17,016 bases of DNA from M3007 sp039804245 (GTDB lineage: Bacteria > Bacteroidota > Bacteroidia > Chitinophagales > Saprospiraceae), in the NCBI GenBank assembly GCA_039804245.1, contig JBDLWO010000054.1, positions 1-17,016 of the forward strand, given 5' to 3'. The position numbers were made by a program, and so were the translations under genes. Shown in pieces: positions 13,837 to 17,016 of this stretch. The number at the start of each line of letters is the position of its first letter. Positions within the stretch are counted from its first letter, which is position 1. The notes beneath the pieces are model-generated. The model worked only from the letters and a program-made list of their open reading frames with translations. It was not told the origin of the DNA and did no database searches.

Positions 13837-13887
13837 CAGGATAAAATGGTAACTGCTAAAATGAAACGCAGAACCCCGGTATTTTCA

Positions 13888-13895
13888 TATTTTTG
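13888..13895 (+). promoter_or_regulatory. -7 promoter box TATTTTTG for purA
   Basis: TATTTTTG fully matches TAnnTTTG and lies 24 bases before the purA ATG, giving a leader of about 20 bases. No TTTG is found at the expected -33 distance. No purine-repressor palindrome was recognised in the 95-base divergent gap. Confidence 0.5.
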
Positions 13896-13919
13896 CGGCT
13901 CACAGGCTAAACCGTTCCA

Positions 13920-15191
13920 ATGAACAAAATTGATGTTATCCTCGGTCTGCAATGGGGCGACGAAGGGAAAGGCAAAATTGTTGACTATCTCGCTACCAGT
14001 TACGACATGGTTGCCCGCTTTCAGGGGGGGCCTAATGCTGGTCACACCCTGAAATTCGACGGTAATAAATACGTCCTGCATACTGTTCCTTCCGGTATTT
14101 TCCGCGAAAACTTGATTAACCTGATTGGAAATGGGGTGGTTCTCGATCCCATCGTATTCCAGAAAGAACTTCGCTCTCTCGAGGCAAGTGGGGTACTGTT
14201 CCACAGCCGCCTGCTGGTTTCAAAAAAGGCACATCTCATACTTCCTACACATCGCTGGCTCGATGCCGCCAGTGAAGCACACAAGGGAAAGGCCAAAATC
14301 GGCTCTACACTCAAGGGTATAGGCCCCACTTACATGGACAAAACCGGTCGAAATGGCATCCGGGTAGGCGATATTGCCTCATCCGATTTCATGGAACGCT
14401 ATAATGCCCTCAAACACAAACACCTGGAACTGCTGAAAATTTATCCGGCCATTGACTTCGATCTGGATAAGGAGGAGGCTGTATGGTTTGACAGCCTGTC
14501 TGCTCTGAATGCTCTGCAACTGGTTGATTGTGAATATTATATAAATGATGCACTGAACGCCGGAAAGCGAATCCTCGCCGAAGGGGCACAAGGCAGTATG
14601 CTGGATATTGATTTCGGCACCTATCCGTTTGTCACTTCCAGCAATACTATCACTGCTGGTGTATGCACCGGCCTCGGCGTAGCTCCTCAGCGTATCGGCA
14701 GGGTTATAGGCATCACCAAAGCCTACTGCACCCGCGTGGGCAGCGGACCGTTCCCTTCCGAACTCCTCGACAATGTCGGCGATAAACTCCGTGAAATCGG
14801 CAATGAATTCGGCTCAACTACAGGCCGCCCGCGCCGCTGTGGCTGGATTGATATCCCGCAGTTGAAATACACCATCATGCTGAACGGCGTCACCGAACTC
14901 TGTATGACCAAAATTGATGTGCTGAATGCATTTGAGTCCATCGGCATAGCCAATTCGTATAATTATGGAGGGGTTGAAAGTGAAATTGTTCCCTTCGATC
15001 TTAATATGAACGGTATGCAGTCCGTTATGGAAATTTTGCCCGGCTGGAACTGCCCGCTCGACAATGCCAGCCATTATGATGACCTGCCCGAGGCAGCGCT
15101 GCATTTCATAAAAACGCTGGAAAATCACCTCGGTGTCAGATTTACCATGATCTCAACCGGGCCCGAACGGGAAAAACTGATCGTCCGTTAA
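13920..15191 (+). CDS. purA: Adenylosuccinate synthase
   Basis: This enzyme joins aspartate to IMP using GTP, the first committed step to AMP, in the cytoplasm. The 423-residue length fits the family. The catalytic Asp14 is in WGDEGKGK (12-19) and the catalytic His42 is in GGPNAGHT (36-43). The IMP-binding GSTLKGIGPTYMDKT is at 128-142, EGAQGSMLDIDFGTYPF begins at 221 and is followed by VTSSNT, and TGRPRRCGWID (301-311) is present. All hallmark regions are intact. A run of seven G at 14024-14030 encodes the conserved GGP and does not break the frame. The start is fixed by the family N-terminus directly before the P-loop-like region. The fadH-like gene follows after ten bases, so cotranscription is likely, although the two pathways are not obviously linked. 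Confidence 0.97.
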   Translation: MNKIDVILGLQWGDEGKGKIVDYLATSYDMVARFQGGPNAGHTLKFDGNKYVLHTVPSGIFRENLINLIGNGVVLDPIVFQKELRSLEASGVLFHSRLLVSKKAHLILPTHRWLDAASEAHKGKAKIGSTLKGIGPTYMDKTGRNGIRVGDIASSDFMERYNALKHKHLELLKIYPAIDFDLDKEEAVWFDSLSALNALQLVDCEYYINDALNAGKRILAEGAQGSMLDIDFGTYPFVTSSNTITAGVCTGLGVAPQRIGRVIGITKAYCTRVGSGPFPSELLDNVGDKLREIGNEFGSTTGRPRRCGWIDIPQLKYTIMLNGVTELCMTKIDVLNAFESIGIANSYNYGGVESEIVPFDLNMNGMQSVMEILPGWNCPLDNASHYDDLPEAALHFIKTLENHLGVRFTMISTGPEREKLIVR

Positions 15192-15201
15192 TACTTCCAA
15201 T

Positions 15202-17016
15202 ATGTCTTACCCGCATCTCTTCAGTCCGCTGGATCTTGGTTTCACCACCCTGAAAAACCGGTCGCTCATGGGTTCCATGCATACCGGACTGGAAGAGCGA
15301 AAGGACGACCTGAAGGCGCTCGCAGCGTATTTTGCCGAAAGAGCTCGCGGCGGCGCCGGCCTCATGGTAACCGGAGGCATTTCGCCCAACCGGCAAGGCC
15401 GGCTGGCCCCGTTCGGCGCCAAATTAACGGGCAGCACGGAAGTGTCGCGCCACAGGAATGTCACTGCGGCAGTTCACGCTGAAGACGGTAAAATCTGCCT
15501 GCAGATACTCCATGCCGGCAGGTATGCCATGCACCCGTTCCTGGTGGCACCCTCTCCGGTCAGAAGTCAGATTTCTCCCTTCAAACCGTGGGAAATGAGC
15601 GAGCGCCTCATACATTCCACTATCGAAGACTTCGCACACACGGCAGCACTCGCGCGAGAAGCAGGTTACGATGGCGTAGAAATTATGGGCAGTGAAGGTT
15701 ATCTCATCAATCAGTTCATCGCACCCAGATCCAACCGGCGTACCGACGACTGGGGTGGTTCTTTCAACAACCGCATCCGCTTTCCGCTCGAAATCATGCG
15801 GAAAGTACGTGAAAAGGCTGGTAAAGACTTCATCGTCATCTTTCGGGTGAGTATGCTCGATCTGGTGGAGGAAGGATCCACTTTCGATGAGGTGGAACAA
15901 CTCGCCCTGGCCATAGAAGCTGGCGGCGCCAACATGATCAACACAGGAATCGGGTGGCATGAGGCACGTATCCCGACGATTGCAACTATGGTACCACGGG
16001 GCGCCTATGCCTGGGTTACCCGACAGCTTAAAGGGAAACTGAACATCCCGCTGATTACTACCAACCGTATCAACACACCCGAAAAAGCGGAAGAAATTCT
16101 CCGGGAAGGCTATGCCGATATGATCTCCATGGCCCGCCCTTTCCTGGCCGACCCTCATTTCATGGTCAAGGCGCAAACGGACAATTCAGCAGAAATCAAT
16201 ACCTGTATTGCCTGCAACCAGGCCTGTCTGGATCGTATTTTCAGTGGAAAAACGGCAGGCTGTCTCGTCAACCCGAGGGCTTGTCGCGAAATTTCTATAC
16301 CGGAAACAGCCCCCTGCCCTGCCCCACAGAAGATCGCTGTCGTTGGAGCTGGCCCTGCCGGCCTCTCGGCAGCAACCGAACTCGGAGCTCAGGGTCATGA
16401 GGTCCACCTCTTTGAAGCATCCGGAGAAATCGGCGGACAGTTCAACCTGGCCAAAAGGATTCCGGGAAAAGATGAATTTCAGGAGACTATCCGATATTTT
16501 GCCGCCATGCTGAAAAAACATGGCGTCAGTGTACACCTGCATACACGCGTCAGTACAGAAACCCTGCTGCAGGGCAATTTTTCCCGGATCCTGATCGCCA
16601 CCGGAATCACGCCCAGAAAACCACATATCGAGGGCATTGACCTTCCCAAAGTGATTTCCTATACCGATGTACTCACCGGCAAGGTAATTCCCGGACAATC
16701 AGTCGCCATCATAGGCGCCGGCGGTATCGGATTCGACGTAGCCATGTACCTGACACAACCGGCAATCAAATCGGGAAACCCGGTAGAACACTACCTGGCC
16801 GAGTGGGGCATTGACCCTGCTTATCAGAACAGGGGGGGAATAACCACACCTGTCAGGGAGGAATCGCCCCGACAGGTGTGGCTCCTCCAGCGCTCCAAGG
16901 GGAAAATGGGTGACAAACTCGGAAAAACTACCGGTTGGGCCCACCGGATAACACTCAGAAACAGGGGCGTACAGATGATATCCGATGTACGCTACGACAA
17001 AATAACAGATGAAGGG
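15202..17016 (+). CDS. fadH: 2,4-dienoyl-CoA reductase, FadH-like (3' end outside window)
   Basis: The frame from ATG 15202 stays open to the window end (605 codons; the family is about 670 residues). It encodes an NADPH-dependent iron-sulfur flavoenzyme that reduces 2,4-dienoyl-CoA during breakdown of unsaturated fatty acids. The N-terminal FMN barrel (about 1-330) carries MGSEGYLINQF with catalytic Tyr167 and GIGWHEARIPT with His253. The 4Fe-4S cluster ligands are C335, C338, C342 (CIACNQAC) and C354, each exactly one residue beyond the Escherichia coli FadH numbering as I recall it. The C-terminal FAD/NADPH half begins with VVGAGPAGLSAA near 377 and includes AIIGAGGIGFDVAMYL and KTTGWAHR. 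No other beta-oxidation gene is in the window, and related NADH:flavin oxidoreductases with other substrates are possible. A perfect 11-bp inverted repeat lies in its coding sequence. Confidence 0.9.
   Translation, partial: MSYPHLFSPLDLGFTTLKNRSLMGSMHTGLEERKDDLKALAAYFAERARGGAGLMVTGGISPNRQGRLAPFGAKLTGSTEVSRHRNVTAAVHAEDGKICLQILHAGRYAMHPFLVAPSPVRSQISPFKPWEMSERLIHSTIEDFAHTAALAREAGYDGVEIMGSEGYLINQFIAPRSNRRTDDWGGSFNNRIRFPLEIMRKVREKAGKDFIVIFRVSMLDLVEEGSTFDEVEQLALAIEAGGANMINTGIGWHEARIPTIATMVPRGAYAWVTRQLKGKLNIPLITTNRINTPEKAEEILREGYADMISMARPFLADPHFMVKAQTDNSAEINTCIACNQACLDRIFSGKTAGCLVNPRACREISIPETAPCPAPQKIAVVGAGPAGLSAATELGAQGHEVHLFEASGEIGGQFNLAKRIPGKDEFQETIRYFAAMLKKHGVSVHLHTRVSTETLLQGNFSRILIATGITPRKPHIEGIDLPKVISYTDVLTGKVIPGQSVAIIGAGGIGFDVAMYLTQPAIKSGNPVEHYLAEWGIDPAYQNRGGITTPVREESPRQVWLLQRSKGKMGDKLGKTTGWAHRITLRNRGVQMISDVRYDKITDEG
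16844..16881. repeat. Perfect 11-bp inverted repeat inside the fadH-like gene
   Basis: CCACACCTGTC (16844-16854) and GACAGGTGTGG (16871-16881) are exact reverse complements separated by 16 bases. The repeat lies in frame within the FAD/NADPH half and does not disrupt the protein. No T-run follows on either strand. It may be a chance product of codons or a structured site in the mRNA. Confidence 0.6.

Noticed and set aside
15424..16176. 250-codon minus-strand open frame opposite the fadH-like gene
   Set aside because: The plus strand encodes a motif-perfect dienoyl-CoA reductase across the same bases. The antisense frame is a codon-bias by-product.
1..17016. CRISPR array, tRNA or rRNA genes, transposase or phage genes, toxin-antitoxin pairs, restriction or anti-phage defence systems
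   Set aside because: No direct repeat-spacer pattern, structured RNA motif or protein motif for any of these was seen on either strand.

Overview
This window looks like a chromosomal segment from a member of the phylum Bacteroidota, probably from the Saprospira/Chitinophaga side. The evidence is a TonB-dependent receptor end, a DUF5723-type outer-membrane protein, the hemD/DUF4271 gene pair, a MerR regulator of the cobalamin-domain type, starts without Shine-Dalgarno sequences, and several matches to the Bacteroidota promoter form TTTG-N(17-20)-TAnnTTTG. The genus cannot be told from sequence alone. No rRNA, tRNA, CRISPR array, insertion sequence or prophage gene was seen. Both ends cut through genes. 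No stretch longer than about 140 bases lacks an annotated feature.

Layout. Bases 1-4055 (+): the C-terminal end of a TonB-dependent receptor; a 29-codon remnant of a dihydrofolate-reductase-family gene; a YjdF/DUF2238 membrane protein overlapping a short-chain dehydrogenase; a MoxR AAA+ ATPase without its usual partners; and rfbD (dTDP-4-dehydrorhamnose reductase). Bases 4035-13824 (-): a MerR regulator whose cobalamin-ligand positions look lost; a tightly packed envelope group (OmpA/SPOR-like protein, lytic transglycosylase, DUF5723 barrel, a large unknown exported protein, a PorT-like barrel); a Tat-type LD-carboxypeptidase; an uncatalogued 43-residue membrane protein; hemD; and a DUF4271 membrane protein. 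Bases 13920-17016 (+): purA, then ten bases later a 2,4-dienoyl-CoA reductase (fadH-like) that runs off the window.

How it fits together. The minus-strand block is dominated by envelope and peptidoglycan functions: cutting glycan strands, trimming stem peptides, binding peptidoglycan, and outer-membrane barrels. The barrel/lipoprotein/DUF5723/transglycosylase/OmpA set has gaps of only 2-41 bases and reads as one transcription unit of largely unknown purpose. It is the best candidate here for an undescribed functional module. The most informative regulatory spot is 11943-12027, where the hemD terminator hairpins overlap a consensus promoter that would drive the 43-residue protein and the LD-carboxypeptidase.

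Limits: calls rest on reading motifs by eye, with no database search. Family names are recalled from known conserved motifs.
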